Origin: Tigriopus japonicus
Lineage: Eukaryota > Arthropoda > Copepoda > Harpacticoida > Harpacticidae
Direction of reading: 5' to 3'
Assembly (NCBI GenBank): GCA_010645155.1
Contig: CM021322.1
Location: forward strand, 1,892,745 to 1,956,744
DNA length: 64,000 bases
Part shown: positions 12,663 through 27,000 of the stretch, piece by piece
Layout: each line of letters begins with the position of its first letter
Position numbering within the stretch: position 1 is the stretch's first letter
The notes under the pieces: model-generated
What the model saw: the letters and a program-made list of their open reading frames with translations, nothing else
The model's database searches: none
Told to the model about the DNA's origin: nothing
Made by a program: the position numbers and the translations under genes

Positions 12663-14748
12663 TTAGAACAGAATGTACAGCAGGAATACTGAAGTCACTG
12701 AATAAGTCAAAAAGGTGGCCAAAGGCTTGTGAGCATGGGCATGAAGGGGCTGGTTCAACCGTGGGTCATATGCAAAGGTTCCTTGGGTCTCATCAAAGCA
12801 CCCACCAACATTGTCGTAAAGAGGATTGTGAATTCGAGGTGTGGAGAACTCGAGGCCATCCTAGAAGCATCAAACATCCGTCAACAATCATAAAACATTG
12901 ATGAATCGCACCAAAAGCTATTGCACTTACCGCATACACTCGCCGCTCCCCATAATCGAAACATTCTGCCATGTGTGAGTGATGGAGACTAGCTTCTTGA
13001 AGGCGAATATTGGCGGCTCGACTTTTACCCCCGTTCACTCTGAGATAATCAGTGAAGGTGAGATTTTGGTATTGCCAAGGTTCTCTGACTCTGAGTCCCA
13101 GATGTCGTGTTAAAGGTGTAATGGGCCACACACTGACCCCTAAAGCCAAAAGCACGTGCTTTAAGGTCAGTCGGGAAGCGCAATGAGCTAATCGAGTTGC
13201 CGGATAGTAATGAAGAAACATCATGCACATCTCATTCCGGGACGAGAATCCACCCCTGGTATAGGTGTCTATTTCACTCGAGTTGTATGTACACTCGGTC
13301 ATCAAATGGTCCCTCTGAAACAATGAAATTGCATCCAAATTGTATGAACGGCTTCGGCATTTTTTTCGCAAAATTTACCGGTTTCAAATTGAGCTCAAAT
13401 CTTCTCATGGTTTGGTAATTGGGATCGTAAAATCGATCCTGGAATGGAACGGGTTGTTCTTGATCGTTCCGCAGATGACGAAGCCGCATTGAGCGACCAA
13501 GATTATGTGTATGAGGTAGTCCGGCAAAAATGTTTATTCCTTCTTGAGGTAGGGTCTGCAAGTAAGAGGGAAACACTTTTTGCTAATGATGGAAGACATT
13601 TGAGCCACTTTTAATCGATTCTTACCTGAGTACAAACTTCAGGGCAATGACCAACAGTCGTGAAAGCATCTTCCCCAGGGGGAATCAGTTGGAATGACGA
13701 AACATCATGACCAACAGTTAAGAGGCCGGAATCGTATTTCCTGAGGTTGGGAGTGAGGAATACCTCCAGACCTGAGCTATCCACGATATTTCCATGAAGT
13801 CCTGGATTATCATAGTGCACCTCAAGCATGTAGTATGTGGCTCCTCCGTGCTCCTCCCCAACAGGATATCCCGCCTCATCTGGTAGAAAGAAAGGCTCAC
13901 CGCCCAAACCCCAGGCAGCAATGATTCCACGACAATTTCGAAAGTCCTTTGGCATGTTTGGTGTATTACATTCATATCCCGAATTGACATGCCGATGAAA
14001 TTTTGAGGCCGAATCCTGTTCATCATGGCATTCATAAATCATCATATGATGAACATATTTCTCGCTTCCAGGTGTCAAAACGGGTCGATAGCCGATCATA
14101 TGGTGCTTCTCAGGCATTTCGGGAAGTTTGATCATTGTACACCAATAGAGAGTGTGCTTCCGAGGTAGAACCACACTGTTGGAGGCCACTGTCCATTTCA
14201 GAGCCTTGGGTTGCCTTTGCTTGAACTTGGAAGTCTCATATAAATGAATGGCTCTTTGTCCTTGTCGTTCCGCTTCAAGATAGGGAAGGTCCATCTCGTT
14301 TCGCGGGTCTTTTGAACTGTAGAACCAGCGCAAACGGAATGTATCGTTCTGAAATCACGTAACCTTTGTAATCATCTAGTTTCACTTTGAAATTGCAAGA
14401 TTCTGTTTTCATACTGTAATAACTAGATCATCTCCATCGCAAGTGTTCAGTTTTCTTTTGAATCGCAGAACTGTACTATCTTGATACTGGTATCCGACAA
14501 TTAGTTGATAATCCTGGACCTTGTCTTTGATCATTTTTCCATCAGAATCTCCGTGAGCATCCTGAAAGCGGCAGCAGTTCTTTGAGTAAAACCTTTAAGT
14601 CTGTGAAAGAAAGAGCGTTATTTAGGTTACTTACGACCAAAGTCGCCATGCCGTCTTCTCCGACCCAACCAACAATGATGTCAGATCCTGGGAGATTCCC
14701 CCTGAAGGTAAGGGCAATGCTCACCCAACCCGTGGACACGACTTCCAA
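12663..14748 (-). CDS. Moxd1: DBH-like copper monooxygenase (MOXD1), exons 2-7
   Basis: This is a copper type II ascorbate-dependent monooxygenase of the DBH/MOXD1 family, acting in the secretory pathway or at the cell surface; the substrate of MOXD1 enzymes is not established. Exons (minus): 14748-14635, 14561-14415, 14348-13626, 13555-13379, 13314-12931, 12860-12663, all joined in phase 0 at GT-AG sites. With exon 1 at 30454-30191 the protein is 668 aa. The DOMON domain (GWVSIALTF, GSDIIVGW) precedes the two copper domains. Both copper sites are intact: His275-His276 (VHHMMIY) and His353 (LEVHYDN) for the first; His430 and His432 (PHTHNLG) and Met504 (NEMCMMF) for the second. The last exon ends in a hydrophobic tail (residues about 648-667), suggesting a membrane or lipid anchor. 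Introns within this block are 50-75 bp, or about 66-86 bp around the DOMON exons. Confidence 0.93.
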
Positions 14749-17293
14749 CTGAAAAGAGAGAGGAAGAAAAAATCGATAAAAATCTTATCACTCTTGGCTC
14801 ACTTGAAAGCCATCAATTGACACTTTGTGTTCTGTAAGCGAGAGGTCCTTTCATTGGAGTGTATTGTAGCATAGGTGATCATTCAGGGGTGCTCCTAAAT
14901 GACAACTCCGGCATATGTTAGCTATATCGTTGGCCTGAAATATTCTGACACGTAAAACTGGTGATTATCTATCAGACGAGTTTGCAGGCTCGAAACAAAG
15001 GGCTTGTTAAAGAAATTTAGAACAAGGTGACACCCATCTTGGTTTGAGAATAAATTACGCCCAACCCAGGCCAAAGCTAAAGACCACTTGGTGAGCCTCC
15101 GAGCTTGGAAAAAAGCTATCTAGGTTAGGAGAAGTTCATACCAAGACACGATTTCTCGTAATTCAATCTCGTTCATTAAAGACCGCTTCTTCTTGGAGCT
15201 ATTATTCAATGTATGTACTAGTATGCTCTCAGTAAGTGTCATGTGTTCAAGTAGGGCCACCCCTCCATGCACACATGTCTAATTTGATGATGTTTTTGGC
15301 CCGGCCATTGAGAAAAATGAGAGGCGAATGAGACCCATTCATCATTTAACGACACTTGGATCTCGCTTAGAATGTGTTTACTATTGACGCTAAGAGTCGA
15401 TAAGAACTCTGGAAAAGTACAAATAAACGTGAACTGAACCCCAAAATAGTATAAACGCAGAGTCGCATACTTGCCCGATGACAGCGACTCACTCGATCGA
15501 TTCGAGCAATAAAAGAAACTCATTAGAGCGAGATGGGTTGAATGGGACAAAATTTGCTGCGCTTTAGGTCGGGGACAAATGGCATCCAAGGGAATATCGA
15601 ATACCGTCATCACGATGATCATTATCATCATCGAACTTACCCTTGGTTGGATGGTTTATGTTGGTATTGCTGAGAACACAGATAATGGGTACAAATATCC
15701 TAGACGCAATCCCCTAATTTGATGAATCGATTGTAGAACACCCAGGTGTTCAACAATTGGCAGTGGCACCCTGAATACATTCTGGCACGCTTATTTTGGA
15801 TCGAGTAATAATTCGGAAGGCAAGAACCGAGTTGAGCCAAATCACGTCAGCTTAGTTAGACCTGAGTGCACTCTGGAATTGGAGGGTTGGGTATCATTTG
15901 CATTTTGAAGGGTGAGTTCGGTAATGTATTCAATAATCAGTTTGAACTATTGTCCTTGAGCAAACACTCATTTACATGGCCACATATGTTGTGTCGACGT
16001 TGAATTGTCAGCCCGACGGGAAATGTTAGCTTTAAGCTCCAACGTGAATGAACTCCGTTTTTGCAACAGCCCAAAGTGATATCACGAAGACTTGCCAAAA
16101 ATTGGTTCCAACTCACTAGATTTGAATAGATCCGCCCCGAGCCCATCATAAAGACCGAAATGCTTATTTAAACATGCATATACGTGGGGTTGGTGATCCG
16201 CTCAGATCTTGGCACTCGATCCTCCTCAATGCCACACGGATTTTCAATCAAGTAGCCGGTGGATCTAAGCACATCCGATAAAAGTAATAAAAGTGGCAGC
16301 TTCCTGTCTTTCTTCGGTTTAGGTCAAGTATTACAGGAATATGGATGGATCAGTCAATGGGGAAAACCTATAGTCTAATCAGCTCCTTCAAGTGACTTGC
16401 TTTTCCCTGCAATGTCCTTGCATGATGCTCTCGGCATTAGAGAACCATCTTCAAGGAAGCCTTTTCGGGATTTGGGTCAAGATCATTCATATTCACTTGC
16501 ATTTGCATGTTCGTAATAACAAAAAAGAATGGGAACAAAATAAGGTGTGGGGAGGAATGGACATCCAATACACTTCCGTTCCATTGCTTACGTATAAAGA
16601 GGGGCTGCATATCCTGAATGTATTTTTGTTTTTGCTCTATCGGGATGGTGGTTTTGGAGAAAAACGTCGACTTTGTTAACTTATTGCCAATGATAATAAT
16701 CCTCTTCCTCCCTCCTTTCCGATTGCACCCCCCCCCCCCTTAGCATTTGTTTGGAGGCAAGTTAATCCTTTGCCATCCTGAAGGTGCATTCATCTCTGTT
16801 GTATGGGATGTCAACAGGAATTAAAGGACAAATACGCGTCTCCAACTCATAATCTCCCTTAGATACAGGGTGAAACATCGAGAGGCAACCTCAGAGGACA
16901 TGGTCCTTTGGACCTTGGTTAAAAACTATGACCAAAAGAACGTGACTTGGATGTTTCAAATAAGGGTAGATTTAATTTGTAACCAATTCCCTTGAAGAAC
17001 ATGGTGGTGGTAATGTTAGGGAGTTGGGTCATTAAGCATATTCGGGCGACACCCTGTCGTTGAGGATGAGAAAGTGAGGGAGAAGATGGAAGAGGGCCGG
17101 TATATAAGAGGTTCTTTTCACAACAGTCCGCTGTATGCTCTCAATACATCCTGGCTTGGTTAATCTAATGACGATCCCCACCCCTTTTTATCTCCAAATC
17201 GAACCATTTCTCATATCCCCTCTCTGAGCAGGCCAGAACAGAGACGAGAGAGATATGGATGAAAAATAATAAAGAACTGATGCTATCAGCAAA

Positions 17294-18025
17294 TCTCACT
17301 TATAAACGACACAAACATTAATTCAAGGTTGCGTGAGCAAAAAAGGGCAAAGTTCCGTTGTGAGGTGGGGAAGACAAGATTCCTACCTTTAATGCGTTGG
17401 CTTTCTCACTCTTTTCGTTTAAACATAATGTTTTGCGTATTCTTTTGGCAAACTGTTTTGTTTTTAAAAGTTTTTGTAAATCAATTTTAAATGTGCGAAA
17501 ATGGCCTCTGAACTTCCCTGCTCCTTCAACAAGATGGGGCTGCTTGACATACCACACAGCTTGTTCAAAATTATTGTCTTTTCTCATTTCTGAGACAAGG
17601 ATAAATGTCCTCATTCATCTCCAGGCCTCAATTGGATGAAAATTTCCATCTAGTCCATTCTGAAGAGGCTTTGGGTCAAACTGATTAAGGTACAAGCCTG
17701 TGGGAATATTGAAGGCCGTGGTGAAGACCAAAGGTGGCCATTATGTAAATCGAACTTTTGTTTGCCTAGGTAATGCATCTGGGATTGTAGTTATGTGACA
17801 ACGCCTTTGATTGAATGGATGAATTTTAGGCGATATACCCTGTAGAATCAAAGGTGACACGGCATTCTGGGGAAAGTTGGTTTCTCTACCTTAAATGAGA
17901 AGCAAATTTAGCATTGGAGAAGCAATATTTACATTCTGGCAATGTCTTCCCCACCTCACAACGGAACTTTGCCCTTTTTTGCTCACGCAACCTTGAATTA
18001 ATTTTTGTGTCGTTTATAAGTGAGA
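17294..18025. mobile_element. MULE-like MITE with 83-bp TIRs and 10-bp target duplication
   Basis: The terminal inverted repeats are 17294-17376 and 17943-18025, starting TCTCACTTATAAACGACAC, with one mismatch in 83 positions. The element is immediately flanked on both sides by the identical 10-mer TATCAGCAAA (17284-17293 and 18026-18035). Total length is 732 bp, and the interior has no transposase ORF. Long inverted repeats with a 9-10-bp target duplication are typical of Mutator-like elements; that assignment is an inference. The near-identical arms suggest a fairly recent insertion. Confidence 0.9.
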
Positions 18026-21000
18026 TATCAGCAAATATTTTCCCGTTTTGCCTTTATCTCTTTCATTGACTTTGATGGTGACTTGGCAGATCCTTTTCTC
18101 ACTTCTCATCGATCGACCAAGATCAGATTTATCAATTTATCATTTTTTTCCAGTTCCAGCGAAGGATTACTAGTTTTGTTATCTCCTCGGGAGCTCTCCT
18201 GAAATCTTGGAATTCTTGCACATAACAATGGCTGCAAATGTCAGGGGACGGATTAACTTCAACGGAAGAAGGGATTCCTTCAAGATCCTAGGACGGCCAA
18301 ACAAACTCTGTCCTCCGTTTGCAAATTTTGCGGGTTAAAAAAGATTAAAGGCTATAAAATGCCAAACAATTTCATGGACCTCCAACTTTAATTCCTAGCT
18401 TCTCGATCCCCTGTTGAGTTAATGGGAGTCTTTTGGGTTGGTTGTCTCTTGGCTCAAATTTCAAGTTTCTAATCATGCAACTTTAGGCGTGACCCTGTCA
18501 TCCCCCAAAACTAATATACTTTTTCTCAAAGTCATTCCTTGCCGTCGTCATCTTTTTTGCTGAAATGGACACAACCCAAAGATGAGAAGAGGCAAAGGAA
18601 TCCAATTCGCCCTGTTTTCATTTTCTCCCTGAAGTGTGAATGAGATGTAAAATGTGTGTCAATTACCTCGTGTTCTTGATAGATTAACTTCTTCGAACTC
18701 ATTTTAAAGCTCGCGAAAATGACTGTTACAAATTCATCACTTTCACACCATACGTAAAAAGCAAGGTTAATTCTTCATGAAATCAGTAAATGCTCGTAAC
18801 ACATCACAGAGGGCCTTGACACATTAGTTTTTCAACGTTTGAAAGTTTTATACAACCCTTTTATGGCTGAGAAGGGAAGAAGCTCGGCTTTATGACCCTC
18901 TTCGGCATTAGGGTATTATTAATTCGACTCCAGGCTTTTAGTGTTCTTCCTGTGCCACCAGATTTCTTCCCCTTGATGATTGATATGCCCAGGGTGAGCT
19001 GACACCGCGTCGTCCCTCTAGACATTGTACATACTGTAGAGCTTTAATGAGAGGGTAGCCGAGTCATATTTATAGTGGATTTCGGGAGTGATCATCGTGC
19101 CCTCTAATGACAAGGTGTCGCCCTGGGTTTTCAGTCCTAGATATTAGACCAAAACCTTGCTCTCCCCGAGGGCCTCAACCATATTAATTTCAAAAACTCA
19201 GTCAGAGTATGACGTAACCGTGTATGGTTTGGTTAATAACCATCATGACGATGGTTAGGATCCCTCACATCCGACACCCTTCTCATGGGGCGGTCAAACT
19301 TCCCTCTCCTTACTTTACCACCCTTATCCAACAAGCAGCAAACATTAGATCAAACTCCACAACAATGGAACTGGACATGACTGGTGCATTAGACACATTA
19401 GACAGCTGTCCTCATGTCAGTGGATCAAATGGAATGATGTGCACTTGCACGGGGTGCCCCAATCCCTACTTGAGCCTGAGGAAGGAAATGCATCAAACCA
19501 ATGTTGAGGCACCCGCTACCAATTCGACCCACCATGAGCGTTACGGTTAGCTCATATCTTATTGGACTTTGGACATGCCATGGGTAATGTGATAACTGGA
19601 ACTGAAACACGATCCACTCTCAGCATTGAACAGGTTCACTCCAGTACATCATCGATTACGTCAAAATTGGTCCATTTCCGGTGCGGGATTTCCAAAATTT
19701 CACCTGCACCAAATTGGATTCTCCTGAAGTGCATGGTGCCTAGATAGTGTTTTCAGCTCATGCAATCTCAGTGTGAGCTTTTATCATCACCATCCACTCA
19801 TGGCAATGGTCTAGTGTTGTCATCTCCTATCAGTTGATCCCATTCAATTTTATGACACGTGGCGGTCGGGAGGTTGTCCATTTGCTGGACGAGCAAGTGG
19901 TCAAAAAACAAGGGGAAAGAGCGATCGATACAGCCAATAATACGTACTGCAAAATGTTTGGCGAGTTGATCTTAAGCCACCACAACTGTTTCCAACATTT
20001 CGGCTTATGTAGAAAGAAGCGTCATTTTCACCCTGTTTAGGCATATCCAATGGTTTTAAGAGCCCGCCCGTTCAAACAATGTGTGGATTGCTGGCGTTGT
20101 TTCAACTCAGCATGCGGTCGTCCCATATCTAGCTCACAACATCGTAAACCGTGCACAAACTCGGGTTTGAGTTAGTGCTCAATTCTACACGGTAGTGAAA
20201 TGAAGTCATGGAAAAAAAATCCAGGATTGACTACGGTAGCCTAGTTTGGAATGGCAGCGGAGAGATTGGAGATGCTCTTCAAATCTGGATTACAAACATT
20301 AATTACATTCTTTGACAACAAAGCGTCATGGTTTATGAGTGGCCATAAATAACTTGAGCACATTGCGCATTACAAGGGAAGCGGTGAACTCAACAGCCCT
20401 CATATGTTCTAGAATTAAAAACTATTTAAGTATTTTTGGATTTTTTGGGGGAAGGCATAGCTAACAAGTAAATACCCCGAGTCTCTCTCGCATTTAATCT
20501 CGCTATTTCTGTAGCAACTGTAAGTGTGCAAAGGGTGGGTTGTTGGTTGTTGTCAGGAGGGTTGAATCTGAGGGATCTTACGAGCCTCTCTGTCTCATAA
20601 ATGTGCTCGGCTCTCTGCTCTATGTACCGTATCTAATGGCTTTGCAGGCTCTTTGTGTCCATGCCGTAATCCCGGGTTACAAGTATCCTTCGGAAAGTTT
20701 TGAAGCTGAGCAACCCGACTTTTAGACTTTAAAGCTGACTAAAAAAGCAAAGCTTGGTGGCACAAAACCCCTTTTTAGCCCTTGATGGAAGGACAGGTGT
20801 GAGGAACAATGAATCAAATTGATAAAGCAATCAAACCCGGGATGACGTGTGGTTGGAACAGTCGCAATTTGAGTTCGCGTGACGGCTGAATTTCCCGATC
20901 GAACGGTTTCCGCATCAAAAACGTGTCAGAAACGGTGTTGTATTTTTCGGAGTTTTGTGAAATATTTGCATGAATGGGAAATTCTTTGAGAACTAGGACG

Positions 21001-24000
21001 TGGCCTACGATAGCTTCATGAGTTTGAAAATTGATACACATAAGACATTCATTCATTTTAATCAAATGTGGATTTTTGACTGAACATTCATTTAGAATAC
21101 GTGGGACATGGTATTTTAAAGACGATTTCCTCTTTACTTCACTTCCTTCTCGATCATTGGGATCCTACTGAAGGCAACATGGTCTCATCGTAAAGAGCAA
21201 GCAAGATTCTTGAACAGAATTTATGTTACAGATTACTCCGCCAACTACAATTTATTGGCTAGTCGCCCCAAATTGCAGAATTCAGCCCTCAGGTCAGAAT
21301 CAAATGGTCGGTCGGTGAAGAGCGCCGCTTCTTGAGATCAACCATCTTCGAATACACACGTCCTTTGGTGGCTTGATGTGTTCCTTCGCCTCCAAAATTT
21401 GGATGGTTGGGAAGAAGCGGTGGATGGTCGAAATAGACTGTCCAAAATTGAGACGAAGACCATCCGGAGCATGTCGCCTTCCTTCGGTTCGAGAAGAAAA
21501 TTTGAAATTGTAATTTCTCCCAGCGAAACCAGAAAATTGGAAATGAAAATGAAATCATGACCAACCGCAATCTATAATGGCATGATGGTGTAAAAATGAT
21601 TATCGAGCTCGGTTTTGTTTCCATTCTGTATTCCACGCATGTCCGCAACACCGTTACCACCCTCAAAAGTTCGTCGCTTCTTTGAGTTCAAAATAAATTC
21701 GACGTTCTTTACTTTTCGGCCTACCAACGTGACACTTAACAATTGGATTTGGAACCTATGGACTTCTGAGGCAAAAGGGCACTGGCCTGAGTGCTTTCCT
21801 CTCAATCTACCGACAAAATACTTTAAGAGCCCTTCCTAGTTTATGTGAAGTTCTCTGAATATAAAAAAGGTGACTCAACAGGGAGAAAAGTTGCAAGCTC
21901 AAAGGTTGACAATAGCAAAGACAAGCGACAGCCATGCCAAGCAAAACTTTGACTCTGACTTTTATGCCCTTTCCTGTGAATGTTAATGGTCGCTTGATTG
22001 GCAAAAGGTTCCTTCCCAGCTGCTGAGTCAATGGCAAAGCTATTTTTTTGAGCGAGAGGAAATTATATGTATTTGTAACATGCTCACCGGGTTTTGCTTG
22101 CTTGCCCTAAGAGATTCATCATGAACACAGGGAGGAGGGAAACTTTGAAGAAATGTAGACAGAATAGTAATGATTTCATTTCCTGGGAGGACTCGAGTTT
22201 CTCTCCATTCAACTTCTTCTGGTACTACATAGTCACTTCATAGTAAACATGAACCATGACTTGAATCGGTGTCATTCAGAGATCTCATCGATCCTGGAGA
22301 AGACGGTAACCTGATCCTCCGGAATCAGGAGCTCAGCAGTGTCCGGTGAGAAGTTTCTTTGTCTCATTGATTCTGGAGGTTCCAGTGGACAAGTCTGTCA
22401 CCCGATTTCAAGGAGGACGTCCTGACACAATCCCAGTTGTCGAGGAGAGCCTCGGGGATGTTCTCCTGCTTTTTGTCACAAAATCATCTGACGTGAAAGG
22501 AAGGTTCGAACTTCGAACACCAAGCAAACAATTGGGGACAAAGACGATTCAAAGATGTTTTGTCTCTTCATAACTCGAGGACAAGAAATCGGTTGACGCT
22601 ACATTAAACACTTTGTGAACTGTGCGTTACCTGGACTCATCCAGTGACCCACTTCAAGAGCGAAAAAAAAGAAGCCAAGCCCAGTTTCAGGGCTTTGAAA
22701 TCAAAACTAAACCCTCGTATCGTAAATCTCTTGGTAACGGAGTGACTCAATTTATGGGATTTCTCTCTAACTTCCTTCATTGGGGGCTTATTAGAGCTTC
22801 TATTCACGATATCAAGGTTGTTTTCGAAGGATTCCGGTCACGGAGTGAACACAAATCATTATGAACTCTCGTTTATCAGGCCAATTATTGGCAAACTTCC
22901 TAATTGTTCGTTCACACCTACTTGAATTACAGATTTGGTTCAGGTCTTTCGGAGCATTGGGCAAGAAAATTGACTTGGAATAGGTATACGAGTCAGAAAT
23001 CGAGCAAGCAAGTCTGTTCATGAGGAAGGTCGAGAGAGGGGGAAAGAGACAAAGTGTCAGAATTTTGAAGTGAGCTTGACATTTCTCTTGATGCATGACA
23101 CAAATTGACCTAGCGAAAGAGCTTTTGCTTCCCTCGCATTTACGAATGGCTTCATTGATGTTTGGGGGTCTTGCTCCATTACAAAGGAGGACATTTCTTG
23201 TCTGTATTAACCTTGGAACAAAAGGTGGCTTTTTCATTCTAAGATTCCATGTGCTCTTTCTAAACAATGTGTCAACCAAAAAAATCAGTCAAAGGGAGCT
23301 CGATGGTGATTTCTTGGTTCCGTTGTCCCCACTGCGCTTTTCTTCCCGGATCATTGTGGTCAGATGTGTTTTCTCCTGATTCAGCATGTCCACTTTATCC
23401 GACAAATTGAACGGAGAACAGAGCTTAATGGTAGCTCTACAGTAAAAGTACTTCGCCATATGATCGCCTTTTTCGACATTTTCTCGGCCTCTTTTGGAAA
23501 GAGAGGATTCGAGGCTCTTATGCAAGAGGAGGAGATAGTTGAGTGAAAGAAGGAGGGATTGCCCATTCCTTGGCGCTTTGTCTCGTGGCCCTTTTGTCAA
23601 GGAAGACAAGGCCAGATGAATGAAGGCCACCTTTCTTATATGCCCACTTCTTAAGGGACCAAACGTGGTGAGACTGGTGGACTAATTCATACCATTCAAG
23701 ATAAAAAAGAGTAGGAATATGGTAAGAACCCACGGTTCTATGGATACCAAAAGGTTTGAACTACGGTTGTATATAGAACAGTAGTTTGAACAAGTTGAAA
23801 TGAATCAAAGGTTTTAATCAGTCGGCCGTCAAAAGAAAACTGGAGAGTCAAGACAATAAAAGTACTAAGAACAAACACAAGGTAACTCGACAAGTGACAA
23901 CACATGAAAAGACCTGCAAAGAAATTCCAAGCCTCGAAAGCACCATTCATTGTGTTCTGAGAGATAAAAGTGAGGAGGAAATCTGAAGGACAGCATGAGA

Positions 24001-27000
24001 GGACCCTTGAGTACTTGAGCTGTTGGCAGGACGTCTAATAATTGGAAGAGCCATGATCAATCACATGCAGAGAAGGTTCCAAGGTTCCAACTCATAGCAA
24101 CGATTTCCGACCTTTCTTTGGCGCAGAGTCTTAAGAAAGATCTCATTATTCATAGAATCCAAGTCCCACAATTAGAGAAGCCTTTCTGCCGCAATTAAGG
24201 GTTAGTTAGGATCCTATTACATGTACCGTTATAAAAATCCAATTAGAAAACACATCAGCAATTAATTGTGTTGCTTGCTGTAGGACAGCTTTGGACGTCT
24301 GAACGATGTTTCTAATGATTCCCAAGAACTGGAGAAATGAGGGAAAAGAGGCCGGAAATGAGAAGCAGACGATCAAGAAAAAGCATTCCATGCCTGGCAT
24401 GCCCACTTCCCCAACCAATTGAGAGCCATCTATCTGGGGACAAACAGGCCCACTTATTGGGCACAATTGGTCGTAGACACCAGAGATATTGGAGACCTTC
24501 ATTCGTTATCAAAATGATTTTGAATCTGATCATAAGCTTTTGAAAACGACACAGTGACGCGAACAATGGATCGATAGGTTTCAAGAACAATGTCCTGGGT
24601 TTAATGAGCTTCACATCCTGGTTATTGCGTTGTAAGCACATCTCTGTCGAAAAATACGGGCTATCAAAGGCCAGTGACTAAATACTTTCTTCCTTCTGAA
24701 GGCCACGTGAGTATTTGTGTGTGATACTAGACCCAAACCCAGGCATGTTCTGACGAATGGTACTTCTTCTTGTTTAAGTAGTGTGGATGGAAAAGCGATC
24801 TCTCACTTTATACGAGTGACTTCGGCATAGGCCACCAAATAACTGGTACTCAGGGTCGCCAAGGCCATCAGCATTGAGTAATTATGCCATGTTCAGTGGT
24901 GGTAGTCGTCGTCGTTGTACTACAAACAACCACCCTCAAGGACAAGACCAACCATCATTGCTACTCGGTGGAACTCGAAAAAAACCATTAGAACAACCAT
25001 AAACAGAGCGTAATCATTGTACAATGCCATGCATGCCGTAAGGTATGAGATGGACAAAACCTAGTCTGTCCAGGATCCCTTGGGATGACCTTCAATCCAG
25101 GAAAGAGCTCTCGGAACCGATAAGGTGTTCTTTTGATGAGGAAGCCTAACAAGAATCTACGATTACGAAAGCAGCTCTTGGCAAGTGGAAGTGAAGATCC
25201 TGGAAATTCGAATTTGAATTTACATGAACTATCATTAAACGACTGTCATTTAACAAGAAGGGGGAGGAGATTCATTGCTTCAATGTTCTTCAATCAAGAG
25301 AACGATTGGAGGAAAAATATCATTAGCTAGGTACTTCAATATTTAGGTCAACCTAAGTATTGATTCTGTTCAGTCTTTCCGCGACGCATGAACCAAAATT
25401 TGCGGAAAACTGTTCATGGCCCCCAATGAGGTATATTACTATTTCAGCAGCCTTCACCCGAATAAAGTACACTATTGGATCTAATCTATCTGATTTTCGA
25501 CTGCATTTTCCCCTTCTAAATTTGTGTACTCATAGCATGCATGTCAATGCCTTCCCACACCCTCATCATCATCAGCATGATCCTCGTCATCGTTACCATC
25601 CCGATCCCGTTTTTGTTGTTGATGTTACGTACTTCGAACAAGGTGGTTCAAATTCACCCAAAGCCACTTTCCAGTTTCCTCTAACTCAATAGAACCACAT
25701 GCATACGATGTCGAAGCTCCTGACTTGGATTTCCTCACTAATTTGATCAAATAAGGCAATCTCAAGCTGCCAATGACAAAGCCGACTAAGGGAGAGAAAC
25801 TTGAAGTCATCCCATGGTTGATGCATCCTCTCGATTCAAGGCGTCATGGTAAGTGCTCATCAATTGATTGCCATGCTCGATGAGGTTGATAAGGAGCTTG
25901 CCACCACCTTACCTTGGACATTTTCTGTCACCATGGCCGCGTTAAGACCGACCCCATCTCTCCGAAAAAAAGAGGGACTGAATAATTTAGCACGAAAGAA
26001 CCATTCAGGGAATAATGACAAACTGAGCTGTCATTGGTATGATTTATGAGATGCGCCAAACACAGTCGGACGAGAAGAGGCAGATCAAAAAAGTGATAAT
26101 TTTGGACAGAAGGGTGGAACACACAAACCACAAACAAAAGTGTGAACCAACATCTGGGGTTGTCTTCTGTGCTCTCCAGGAGGGAGCAATCGAGAGATCG
26201 AGAAAGAAGGGTGGTGGTTGTCATACTCTACGGCTTCCCTAAAGCTTCAAATAATGTTTGAAGTGTCATCCGGTTGTTCGAAGTATAGACGGAAAAAAAA
26301 TCTTGGGAGCGGGAAGCTTCCTTTCCACGGGAAACATTTTGGGATTTAACGCTTGATAACAACGAACGAACACAGGAGAGCTTCACTTGTTTATTGAGGT
26401 AAGCAACCCCGACGTTTTCCCATGCATAGCTCATAGAAATGCACCTTGGGTCCAAGTTTTTTTTTGAATGCACATAAATAGCTACGTACATTTATGAACC
26501 GCAATAGGAAGTGGCCAAACTATGTATTACTTTCCAGCAAGTGAAGGATGGCAGTAGTAATTATTACTAGATCGAGTCTGGGCCAAAATTATACCACCCT
26601 GAGAACGCGAAACAGTAGCAGGAAATTACGAAAATGAAACAAATGCCACGGAAACTATGCTCTAGAGAAGCCGGTTCAATTTATTTAAGAAGATTTGTCA
26701 TTTGATTCATTTCCAAGTCGTTCCCAAGGATCTGATCAGTTTCAAACTTTGACGTCGCCACGATCTTGACACATGTTAGGTCCTTGTAACCAATTGGAAG
26801 CTTGACCTAAATTGGTAGCCTGCGGGATTATTTGGACGAGCAGACCTGGTTTCAAGGGACAAAAGACAGCTATTTACTTAATGGCACATGGTTTAAAACC
26901 TCGGATTTCAATTCCTTCTCTCAATTCGCTTCAATCTCATTCAGTCATGCCATTCTCAAGCTAGTTGATTACACTTTCTACTCTTCATGTAAATACAAAA

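Noticed and set aside
19224..19747. Series of plus ORFs in MOXD1 intron 1, considered as a nested gene
   Set aside because: Short, overlapping, with no motif and no matching splice sites.
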